Shown here: one piece after another, positions 56,407 to 64,000 of the stretch
How positions within the stretch are numbered: position 1 is the first letter of the stretch
Layout of the letters: every line of letters begins with the position of its first letter
DNA from: Candidatus Sodalis pierantonius str. SOPE
GTDB taxonomy: Bacteria; Pseudomonadota; Gammaproteobacteria; Enterobacterales; Enterobacteriaceae
NCBI RefSeq assembly: GCF_000517405.1
Contig: NZ_CP006568.1
Coordinates: 4,340,001-4,404,000, forward strand
Length of the DNA stretch: 64,000 nucleotides
Reading direction: 5' to 3'
Program-made: the position numbers and the translations under genes
Notes under the pieces: model-generated
The model's database searches: none
Told to the model about the DNA's origin: nothing
The model's input: only the letters and a program-made list of their open reading frames with translations

Positions 56407-56479
56407 CCGATCCGGCGGCGGTATTGCCCCCGCCGCCGGTCATCGGTTACTTTTTGATATTCATGGCCCGCACTGATTA

Positions 56480-58431
56480 TCATCGCCGCCGCTCGGTGAA
56501 ATAAGTGCCAGAAGCGCCGCGGGCGATAAGCGGCCCCGGTTTCACACCGGCGGAAGGATTTTTAAACGTGCCGCGCACGTACAGCGGCGATCGCAGCGTA
56601 ACGATGCGCGCGCCTTTACTGTCGGGATTGATCGACAAATCCAGTCGTTCGGTGCCAAAATTGGTGGTACCATCGACATGTATCACCGCATTTTCAGTGT
56701 CAAACAGGAACAGCCGCGGCTGCGCCAGGCCGTCATTCACATTGACGTCCGCCGCGGCGCAGTTGATTTTCACCTGATCGTCGCCAAACAGCTTGCCGAC
56801 CACGTAATTGCCGACATTAAGACCGGCGATTTCCATTAAATTGCGGCTGATAATGCCATCGTTCATCAGCAGGCGCAGATTGCCGTTGCTGCTGCCCAAC
56901 AGCGCCGCCACGGAGTTACCGGTGCCGTTGAATTGCGCATCGCCATTGAGCTGGCCCATACTGCTGCGCATCGCCTCGACGTTTGGAAATAGCGCCTTCA
57001 ATTGCAGGCCGCGAGCATGAAGATCCGCGCGGCCGCGCATCGGCGTACGCTGCCCTTCAAGGCGAATGGTGGAGTTAAGCGTCCCGCGCGCCATGCCGAA
57101 GCGCAGCGGATCGAGCAACAGTTCGCCATTATCCAACTTCAGATGGGTATAGAGATCGCTTAACGGCAGCGCATCGCCATGCTCGATATCCTTACCGGTA
57201 AACTTGACGTCCGCATCCATCTTGGACCAGTTGGCGGTATCGAATTTATCATACGGCAGCACCTTATCAGACGGCTGTATCGACTTGGTTTTGGCCGCCT
57301 GTTTGCCGGATGCGGTACCGGAATCAGCGCCGATGAGCGGCCCCAAATCGGCAAAGCGCAGCCGATTGGACACCAGTTCGCCGGTTAACGACGGCCGCGG
57401 TTTGCCCTGGCGGTATTCCAGCGTGCCGTGGATATCGCTCTGGCCAATTTTGCCGTTGAACTTCTCATAACGATACCGACCCGCGTTTTTGCCTTTGAAG
57501 GAAGCAACCAGATGGCCGTCGGTGTTATAGGGCGGTGAATCCGGCAGTACCACCCCCGTCAAGCCTTGCAGATCTCCGAGATTCTCTCCGGCGAGCCGCA
57601 GGCGCAAATCCAGACCGCCGAAATTGAGCGGATCCTCCAGCGTACCGGTAAACGCTACGCGGGTTCTCCCCGATCGTACGTCCGCCTGTAGCGGGAACGG
57701 AGCGCCAGCATGCCGCCAATTTTGCCCGAGCCGCTAAGGGGTTCATTGTTGTAGGTTCCCTCCGCTTTCCAGCCGAAAATGTAATTGTCGGCAGTTTTCG
57801 CCGCCGCCTGTTTATCGTCGCCGCTGCCGGTCAGTTCGGCGAAGGCCACCGGTTTACCGAGCGGGTTTACCGTCAAATGGATATCCGCCTTGGCGATGGC
57901 GTTTTGATAATCGATCTTACCCCGATCGAAAACGATATCATCCACCTGGAAGGACCACGGCGAAACGGGTTTTTGGCTATCTTTATCGTCGCTGTTGGCC
58001 AGATTAAAGGTCCTGTTATTCTTACCGTTCGCCAATCGTTTTAACGACGCGTCCGGGCTAACCAGCGTGATTCGCGGCAGATACACTTCGCGGTGCAGCA
58101 GTGCTAAAGTGGCGATACTGGCTTCAATACGTTTCAGCCGGGCGGTGTAGTCGCCCGGTACGTCCTGGGGGTTGCCCAGCGAGATATCTTCCGCATGAAT
58201 ATGCGGCCACGGCACCCAACTGCGCCAGCCGCGCTCTTCGCGATGCCGGGACCATTGCACTCCCAAGTCGCCATTAATCGCAAAGGGGCGCTGAAGTTCA
58301 GTGGAGACTTTTTCATTGATGGTCGGTTTGAGGCGGTTCCAGTCAAAAGTGGCGATAAAAATCACGATCGCCACGATGAGCAGCAGCAGAAACAGCACGA
58401 TCCCACCTATCACTTTCTTGGTCCGTGTCAT
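56480..58431 (-). pseudogene. yhjG: AsmA family protein YhjG, frameshifted
   Basis: MTRTKKVIGGIVLFLLLLIVAIVIFIATFDWNRLKP is the usual AsmA signal-anchor start at 58431. The frame reads to SGKIGGMLALRS (near 57697) and then terminates at 57655. The correct continuation (FPLQADVRSGRTRVAF, LRLAGENLGDLQGLTG) lies in another frame and runs open to a stop at 56480. A few codons also seem lost at the junction. AsmA-like proteins are periplasmic, membrane-anchored and implicated in phospholipid transport. The neighbours in E. coli are yhjE and yhjH. Confidence 0.9.
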
Positions 58432-58887
58432 GAATGTCGATATCCTCGTTAAGCTTCCCCGATGCATTAATCATAGTTGAGGATTACACGCCTGCCAGAC
58501 TCAGCGGCGGGAAGGGGCGGTATTGCGCGCACAAAAGTAACGTGTCGCCAGTGGGTTACACCGGAGCGGCAACGGCGCGGTGTTTTGGGCTGGCCATGGC
58601 GCCGCTGAGGCTGAAGATGCGCTCGCGCGCGATAAAACGGGCCCGCCGGGTGAAGCGCGCGGCAGAAAACGCAACGGCGCCGGCGGGGATCTCGCGTTCA
58701 TTAGGCGATTGCGCTAAGACGCCGTCTCACCCACCTGATGGACAATCGCCGGGAAAATGGCCGCAGTTACGATCCAGGTCATGATAAAGTAAAACAACGT
58801 TTCAGCGGCTATTGACTGCATCGGCCATTCTGTTGAGACTAGGTGCCTATATCAGCTTTCTCTTTTTCAATGGCGGGCAACCAAGCA
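58432..58887. other. yhjG-kdgK gap
   Basis: 456 bp. E. coli has pdeH (yhjH) here; no EAL-domain sequence is visible. GC-rich with no credible ORF. Confidence 0.5.
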
Positions 58888-59813
58888 ATGACAACCAAAA
58901 ACATCGCCGTTATCGGCGAATGCATGATCGAATTGTCGCAAAAGGGCAGCGACGTTAAGCGCGGATTCGGCGGCGATACCTTAAATACCTCTGTGTATCT
59001 CTCGCGTCTGGTTCCTGCGGCCCAGCTCAAGGTGCATTACATTACCGCGCTGGGCACCGACAGCTTCAGTGACGACATGCTGCAATCCTGGCAACAAGAA
59101 GGGGTGGATACCTCCCTCATCCAGCGCTTGGAAAACCGGCTGCCCGGCCTGTATTACATTGAAACCGATGCCCACGGCGCGCGAATCTTCTATTACTGGC
59201 GCAACGAGGCGGCCGCCCGTTATTGGCTGGAAAGCGCGTCATCGGATCAGATTTGCCAAACGCTGGCGGGCTTTGATTATCTCTATCTGAGCGGTATTAG
59301 TATCGCCATCCTATCGCCGCAGAGCCGCGAGCGGCTGCTGGCTTTGCTGCGGGCCTGCCGCGCCAACGGCGGCAAAGTCATTTTTGACAACAATTACCGC
59401 CCGCGCCTGTGGCAAAGCCGGGAAGAGACCCAGGCGGCCTATCGCGACATCCTCGCCTATACCGATATCGCCTTCCTGACCTTGGACGACGAGGATATGC
59501 TGTGGGGAAAACAACCGGTAGACGCGGTACTGGATCGCACCCGCGCGCTGGGTGTTGGTGAAATTGTCATCAAACGCGGCGCCGATGCCTGCCTGGTGTC
59601 GGAAGCCAGTAGGGAGTTACAGGAAGTGCCCGCGGTGAAATTGCCGAAAGAGAAGGTGGTCGACACTACCGCCGCCGGCGACTCTTTCAGCGCCGGCTAT
59701 CTGGCGGCAGCGGCGGCGCCGCAGCCGAGAGCGGGCATCGTACCGCCAGTACGGTTATCCAGTACCGCGGCGCCATTATCCCACGCGACGTAATGCCGGC
59801 CCGCGCGGGCTAA
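58888..59813 (+). pseudogene. kdgK: 2-dehydro-3-deoxygluconokinase, C-terminal frameshift
   Basis: PfkB-family kinase of KDG in pectin/uronate catabolism. Intact through AVIGECMIELSQKG, GFGGDTLNTSVYLSRL, FDNNYRPRLWQSREET and the catalytic loop VDTTAAGDSFSAGYLAA (catalytic Asp). A deletion near 59710 then shifts frame, so the open frame ends in unrelated residues at 59793. The family C-terminus (HRTASTVIQYRGAIIPRDVMPA) continues in another frame to 59813. About 35 residues of the final helices are lost. Weak residual activity is possible because the active site is retained. Confidence 0.8.
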
Positions 59814-59969
59814 CGGTTTACGGATAGCCTGGTGCGCCGAAGGATGGCCCGTCAGGGCTAATACACCGCAGACGCGGGGCGCATCACTGATGCGCCGAAT
59901 AACGGCCCGGTAGGACTTCTGCTCCGCCGGATCTGGAGCGCGACACGGCATTATTCGTTCCTGCCGGCG

Positions 59970-61040
59970 TCAGGAAGCCGGCGGAATATCGGTCACTTCC
60001 GGCTTGCTCTCGTCTATCGTCGCTGGCAGCGGGCCGGGGTCCATAATATGCTCGTAACTCTCCTGCAGCGCCTTCATGTTCACCTCCGGCTCGCCGTTTG
60101 GCTGCATCAGCACCAGCGTGGCGTTTTCGCCAGCTGAGCGCGCAATTCCTGATTAAGCATCTGTAGCGACAGCCCCCCGAGAAACGCGCGGCGCAGCTTC
60201 TGATACTGTTCCGGCGCGATATCCACCACCTCGTTTTGCTGTGAGCGCAGACGCTGGCTCATTGCTGGTACGGGCGTAAGTGGCGAACAAGGTACTCAGC
60301 TCAGCGGTTTTACGCGCCATCAGCGCGTAAAACTCCGATTGATTCAGGCCATTGTTGCGCACGTTGGCCAGCTCATGGGCGACGAAGGTCAGCGACGGCG
60401 TCAAATTGTCCGCCTGTGTATCAATGTGAATCGCGCACTGCGCGCGCAGATAATTCACATTGCAGTCAAAGCGCAGATTGGTTTGCTTCAGGTCACTTTC
60501 CTTTAGCGCCTGCTGCAAATGCATATGCAGCGCCTCGCGCGCTAAATCCCCGCACCAATAACGATTCAATGACTGTGAATCGCGGATAGGCTGCCACGGA
60601 TTGTCCCAAACGAGTTTAAGACTGTCGTAATCGCCTTCGTCGCTGAACAGACTGACGGGCTGATGAGGCAGCGGCGACATTGTCGGCACGGTAGCCGGCG
60701 TATCGCGTTTGCCCTGCAGCGCGGAGAAGGTTTTGACAATCTGTTCGTTGAGGGCGCGACCATCAACGTTACCCACCACATACAGCGTCATGGCGTCGGG
60801 GGTATACCAGCGTTGATAGAAATGTTGCACCTGCTCGGCATCCACCGGCGATTTCGCCGCCGCATCCGGCCCGTGCGCCAGCAGTTGCGACCCTTTCAGG
60901 CGGTAATGCCACCAGCTGTTGCGCGGTTTATCCGGCACCGTAGCTACCGGATCCGCGGCCGCCAGCGCCTGCTGCACCGCCGCTGGGGTAATAGGGGTCT
61001 TCCCCTGTTGTGGTGGCTCAATCGACAGTTCTGCATTTTT
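59970..61040 (-). pseudogene. yhjJ: M16-family peptidase-like protein YhjJ, truncated and frameshifted
   Basis: Central part WWHYRLKGSQLLAHGPDA, HFYQRWYTPDAMTLYVVGNVDGRALNEQIVKTFSALQGKR to LFATYART reads in one frame. Near 60255 the frame changes (MSQRLRSQQNEVVDIAPEQYQKLRRAF). Near 60140 it changes again (NATLVLMQPNGEPEVNMKALQESYEHIM to VTDIPPAS, stop at 59970). The N-terminal third of the E. coli protein (signal peptide and first M16 lobe) is absent: homology fades at about 61040, where an AT-rich segment begins. Non-functional. Confidence 0.9.
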
Positions 61041-61118
61041 ACTTTACTTATTCTTTTGGCTGGAACTTGGACTTCTATATGGATGTCAAACGTATTTACG
61101 TTTAAAGGAATAACGTTC

Positions 61119-61415
61119 ATGTCATGCTTAAAAAAATATGCATATGCCCCATTTATCTTACTGCTTCATGGTGTTGCAGCATCGGCCTCACCAAATATGA
61201 TGTATAACACTGATAAGAAAGACTATTCACTGTCACCAGAGGTAACGCCAAAATTATCTTGGGAGAAAAGTGAGTCTCAAGTTGATAAAACTCAATATTG
61301 TCTTACCCCTAGCGATCCGGGATGCAGCAATATGTGGCAAAAGGAAAAAGAAAAGGAGAATGACGAGCGAATACAACATCACCAACAAAAAAAATTTTAT
61401 AACTCCCTTAAATGA
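61119..61415 (+). CDS. Small predicted secreted protein, unrecognised
   Basis: 99 codons: MSCLKKYAYAPFILLLHGVAASA resembles a Sec signal peptide with cleavage after ASA. About 75 mature residues follow, with two cysteines (QYCLTPSDPGCSN) and a highly charged C-terminus (WQKEKEKENDERIQHHQQKK). AAAGGA at 61105-61110 is well spaced. Base composition is markedly AT-richer than neighbours, suggesting transfer. The stop is only 4 bp from the convergent ISL3 transposase stop, so the C-terminus could have been cut by the element. I do not recognise the family. Confidence 0.5.
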   Translation: MSCLKKYAYAPFILLLHGVAASASPNMMYNTDKKDYSLSPEVTPKLSWEKSESQVDKTQYCLTPSDPGCSNMWQKEKEKENDERIQHHQQKKFYNSLK

Positions 61416-61419
61416 TTGC

Positions 61420-62117
61420 TCAAAAATTCATATTTAGTTTCCCATAGTGGAACATTACGCCCAGCTTGAAACGTTCTTTGTTCCTGAAGCCCCGTGACTT
61501 GATCCTGAGCAGCCGTATTTTGCTGTTCAGGGACTCCGCATTCCCATTTGATACCCGGTTTTTCATTGCATTCAGAATGCCGTAAAGGCGTTTTGCCACC
61601 ATGCGGGCAATGCTGGCCATGAGCGGTATGCCGGTGTCTTTAGCCATCGCCATCCATTCCTGCCACAGCTTACGGCTATGATTGTCATAGCGGCGGTGCC
61701 ACAGATCGCGAGCAAGCTCTTTCATTACCCAGCACTGGCTCGTTTGGGGTAACACCAGCCGGGCAACTTCTAACCTCTCTGCCCGGCACCCGAGGCGATT
61801 TTGTTTGCTGTAAAACCATAGATAGCGTGAGCGGTGGGCGTCTTTCCTGTCTGATGACGGGATCTGTTTCATCTCAGCCTGACGGGTTTTATCAACGACG
61901 GCGCACAACATTTTTGCCACATGGAAATGATCGAAAGCGATTTTATCGACGGCATTGGGGAGATGGATGCGGGCTGCACTGATATAGGTCATGTTCATGT
62001 CCATAGACAGCGTTTTTATCTCATCAAGCTGGTGATCTCTCAGGCTGCGCAGATAACTGGCAAGGCTTTCTACACCGCGGTCGTCGGTCAGTTGCAAAGC
62101 GCGTCCCTGCCTGTCAG
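61420..62117 (-). mobile_element. ISL3-family transposase remnant, 5' end cut by IS256 copy 3
   Basis: About 232 codons of the C-terminal part of an ISL3 (DDE) transposase: DRQGRALQLTDDRGVE, LSMDMNMTYISAARIHLPNAVDKIAFDHFHVAK (the DxD-DHFH region), and C-terminal NRVSNGNAESLNSKIRLLRIKSRGFRN with the catalytic Glu. The N-terminal zinc-finger/HTH part is missing: the frame runs into the IS256 left end at 62118, and no continuation is found beyond that IS. Inactive. Confidence 0.88.
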
Positions 62118-63432
62118 GAGCCTGTTTAGAAATTTGTGTATTTGCCTGATTTTGATATGTTCAATCCAACATCAAAAACAGGTTAATTTATGGACGAAAA
62201 ACAGTTGCAGGCTCTGGCTAACGAACTGGCCAAAAATCTCAAAACCCCTGAAGATCTCAGTCACTTCGATCGGCTGCTGAAAAAAATCAGCGTCGAAGCA
62301 GCTCTCAATGCCGAAACGACCCATCACCTCGGCTACGATAAAAATCAGCCTAAACCGGGGACCAACGCCCGCAACGGCTATTCCACAAAAACCGTTACCA
62401 CTGGCGATGGCCCGCTGGCGCTGCGTACTCCGCGCGATCGTGACGGTTCCTTTGAACCGCAACTGGTGAAGAAGAACCAGACCCGGATTACCGGGATGGA
62501 TAACCAGATTTTATCGTTGTACGCCAAAGGGATGACCACCCGCGAGATCGCCACCGCGTTCAAAGAGCTGTATGACGCCGATGTCTCGCCGGCGCTGGTC
62601 TCAAAGGTCACCGATGCGGTCATGGAGCAGGTTGTTGAATGGCAAAACCGGCCTCTGGATGCAGTCTATCCCATTGTTTATCTTGACTGTATCGTTCTAA
62701 AAGTCCGGCAGGACAGCCGCATCATCAACAAATCTGTGTTCCTGGCGCTGGGCATCAACATCGAAGGCCAGAAAGAGTTGCTAGGTATGTGGCTGGCCGA
62801 AAATGAAGGCGCAAAGTTCTGGCTGAACGTGCTGACAGAGCTGAAAAACCGCGGCCTGAACGATATCCTTATCGCCTGCGTAGACGGGCTGAAAGGTTTC
62901 CCTGACGCTATTAACGCGGTGTATCCGGAGGCGCGGCTCCAGCTGTGTATCGTGCATATGGTGCGCAACAGCCTGCGGTTCGTCTCCTGGAAGGACTACA
63001 AGGCCGTCACCCGCGACCTGAAAGCTATCTATCAGGCCCCTACGGAAGAAGCCGGCTTGCAGGCGCTGGAAGCGTTCTTCAGTGCCTGGGACATCCGCTA
63101 CCCACAAATAAGTCGAAGCTGGCAGGCAAACTGGGCCAATCTGGCCACGTTCTTTGCCTACCCAACGGACATCCGCAAGGTGATCTACACGACCAACGCC
63201 ATCGAGTCGTTAAACAGCGTGATCCGGCATGCCATCAAAAAGCGCAAGGTGTTCCCGACCGACGACGCAGTGAAAAAGGTGGTGTGGCTGGCGATACAGG
63301 CAGCCTCACAGAAATGGACAATGCCTTTGAGGGACTGGCGCATGGCAATGAGCCGCTTTATTATCGAGTTCGGTGACCGCCTGGACGGTCACTTCTGAGA
63401 AAAGGCATTTACACAGAATCGTGTACAGGGTC
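62118..63432 (+). mobile_element. IS256-family insertion sequence, copy 3
   Basis: 1,315 bp with the same termini as copy 1 (GAGCCTGTTTAG left, ACAGGGTC right). Flanking 8-mers CCTGTCAG and ACATCCGA differ, so it lacks a target duplication. Its left neighbour is the ISL3 gene and its right neighbour an IS21-type end. Confidence 0.9.
62190..63398 (+). CDS. IS256-family (Mutator-type) transposase, intact
   Basis: 402 residues, no lesions. Differs from copy 1 at about six positions (for example AETTHHL for AEMTHHL, VRNSL for VHNSL, FFSAWD for FSSAWD). DDE residues are retained in YLDCIVLK, ACVDGLKGF and TTNAIESLN. Probably active and able to mobilise the dead copy 2 in trans. Confidence 0.95.
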   Translation: MDEKQLQALANELAKNLKTPEDLSHFDRLLKKISVEAALNAETTHHLGYDKNQPKPGTNARNGYSTKTVTTGDGPLALRTPRDRDGSFEPQLVKKNQTRITGMDNQILSLYAKGMTTREIATAFKELYDADVSPALVSKVTDAVMEQVVEWQNRPLDAVYPIVYLDCIVLKVRQDSRIINKSVFLALGINIEGQKELLGMWLAENEGAKFWLNVLTELKNRGLNDILIACVDGLKGFPDAINAVYPEARLQLCIVHMVRNSLRFVSWKDYKAVTRDLKAIYQAPTEEAGLQALEAFFSAWDIRYPQISRSWQANWANLATFFAYPTDIRKVIYTTNAIESLNSVIRHAIKKRKVFPTDDAVKKVVWLAIQAASQKWTMPLRDWRMAMSRFIIEFGDRLDGHF

Positions 63433-64000
63433 ACATCCGATCAGTTATTCCGATATTTTCCGATCACCCATTCCAGTGATATTCGTTCACGTGTTCGCTC
63501 ATCTTCTGACTCGAGTTTAGTCTATTTTTCCTGTGCTGGCTACTCCTTGCTCTTTGCGTAGTGATTCGCCTTTAAGTTCCAGTCTATAGCTGGGGTGTAC
63601 TAACCGATCGAGTAACGCGTCAGCTGTCGTGGGGTTTTCTATCAGTCCATACCATTTTTTCACCGGCAGTTGACTGATCAGGATGCTGCTGCTTTTGTCG
63701 TAGCGATCTTCCATCACCTCCAACAGCATCGTTGCCTGCATCGGACTTATTGATTCTAGGCCCACGTCGTCCAAGATCAGTAACTCTATTTTTTCTAACT
63801 GCTTAAGCTGTTTTAGATAGGTCCCGTCTACCTGACACTGGTGAAGATGGGCCAGCAACCGACCCACTCGCCAGTAACGCACGCTATATTGCTGCCGGCA
63901 TGCCTGCTGCTCACCAAGCGCACAACTGAGCCAGATTTTGCCCGTACCTGTTGGCCCCGTGATGAGTATGCTTTTCTGATATTTCAGATATTGTCCCCCT
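63433..64000 (-). mobile_element. IS21-type element, partial (right end and istB)
   Basis: Starts at the IS256 copy 3 border. The first 50 bp repeat TCCGAT motifs (CATCCGATCAGTTATTCC, then TTTTCCGATCACC), like the multiple terminal repeats of IS21 elements. The istB gene follows and runs off the window, where istA would be expected. The true IS21 terminus may have been trimmed by IS256 copy 3. Confidence 0.75.
63517..64000 (-). CDS. istB: IS21 family helper ATPase IstB, 5' end beyond the window
   Basis: DnaC-like AAA+ ATPase. 160 codons are visible: GQYLKYQKSILITGPTGTGKIWLSCALGEQ (Walker A), LLILDDVGLESISPMQATMLLEVMEDRYDKSS (Walker B), SILISQLPVKKWYGLI and TTADALLDRLVHPSYRLELKGESLR (sensor region). 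IstB directs IstA transposase to the target. The Walker A residue after GK is Ile (ATC) where Ser or Thr is normal, which should impair nucleotide binding. The frame is open to the window end, so the start is not seen. Confidence 0.88.
   Translation of the reverse strand, partial: GGQYLKYQKSILITGPTGTGKIWLSCALGEQQACRQQYSVRYWRVGRLLAHLHQCQVDGTYLKQLKQLEKIELLILDDVGLESISPMQATMLLEVMEDRYDKSSSILISQLPVKKWYGLIENPTTADALLDRLVHPSYRLELKGESLRKEQGVASTGKID

Noticed and set aside
1..64000. tRNA, rRNA or tmRNA genes
   Set aside because: I looked for GGTTCGA-type T-loops and conserved rRNA segments along intergenic regions and saw none convincing.

Overview
The window looks like chromosome of a Sodalis-allied enterobacterium (Enterobacterales) in an early, active stage of genome decay. 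Protein-coding sequence is close to E. coli family members in identity and order. Roughly a third of the recognisable genes are broken by single-base indels, nonsense codons, in-frame deletions or truncations, and there are three near-identical 1,315-bp IS256-type elements plus ISL3- and IS21-type remnants. This mix of many fresh pseudogenes and expanded insertion sequences fits a recently host-restricted symbiont such as the grain-weevil Sodalis lineage. That placement is inferred from gene content and IS families, not from a search.

Region 1 (about 1-33,200) follows the E. coli 10-minute order: cdsH, queC*, ybaV*, ppiD, hupB, lon, clpX, clpP, tig, bolA, yajG, ampG*::cyoB*, cyoC, cyoD, cyoE, yajR*, yajQ, panE*, yajL*, thiI, xseB, ispA, dxs, yajO*, pgpA, thiL, nusB, ribH, ribD, nrdR*, yajI* (* = broken). 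The protein-quality-control block (ppiD, lon, clpXP, tig) is intact, with recognisable heat-shock promoters and terminators. The isoprenoid (ispA, dxs), riboflavin (ribD, ribH) and thiamine-related (thiI, thiL) genes are also intact. The cytochrome bo3 operon has lost cyoA and the front of cyoB through a deletion that fuses ampG to cyoB in frame, leaving cyoCDE stranded.

Region 2 (33,200-35,200) is a breakpoint. A phage antirepressor fragment, preceded by a C4-like antisense RNA leader, runs directly into IS256 copy 1. The other side of the IS is a 5' stub of yhiN from a different part of the enterobacterial map. No target-site duplication is present.

Region 3 (35,200-61,000) follows the E. 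coli 78-79-minute order: yhiN', pitA, uspB, uspA, rsmJ*, prlC, rlmJ, gorA, yhjD*, yhjE*, yhjG*, kdgK*, yhjJ*. Extra material is inserted at several points: a 21-22-bp tandem repeat array, IS256 copy 2 with a perfect 8-bp target duplication, a broken LysR regulator and formate dehydrogenase pair, a doxX / PLP-enzyme / marC / NCS1-permease block between prlC and rlmJ, and cdh*. The yhj stretch is entirely pseudogenised.

Region 4 (61,000-64,000) is a mobile-element pile-up: a small AT-rich secreted-protein ORF, a truncated ISL3 transposase, IS256 copy 3, and the istB end of an IS21-type element running off the window. I saw no rRNA, tRNA or CRISPR array. I found no convincing undescribed multi-gene system. 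The most informative items are the IS-borne breakpoint, the C4-like leader, the ampG::cyoB fusion, the tandem repeat array and the 15-bp inverted repeat upstream of xseB.
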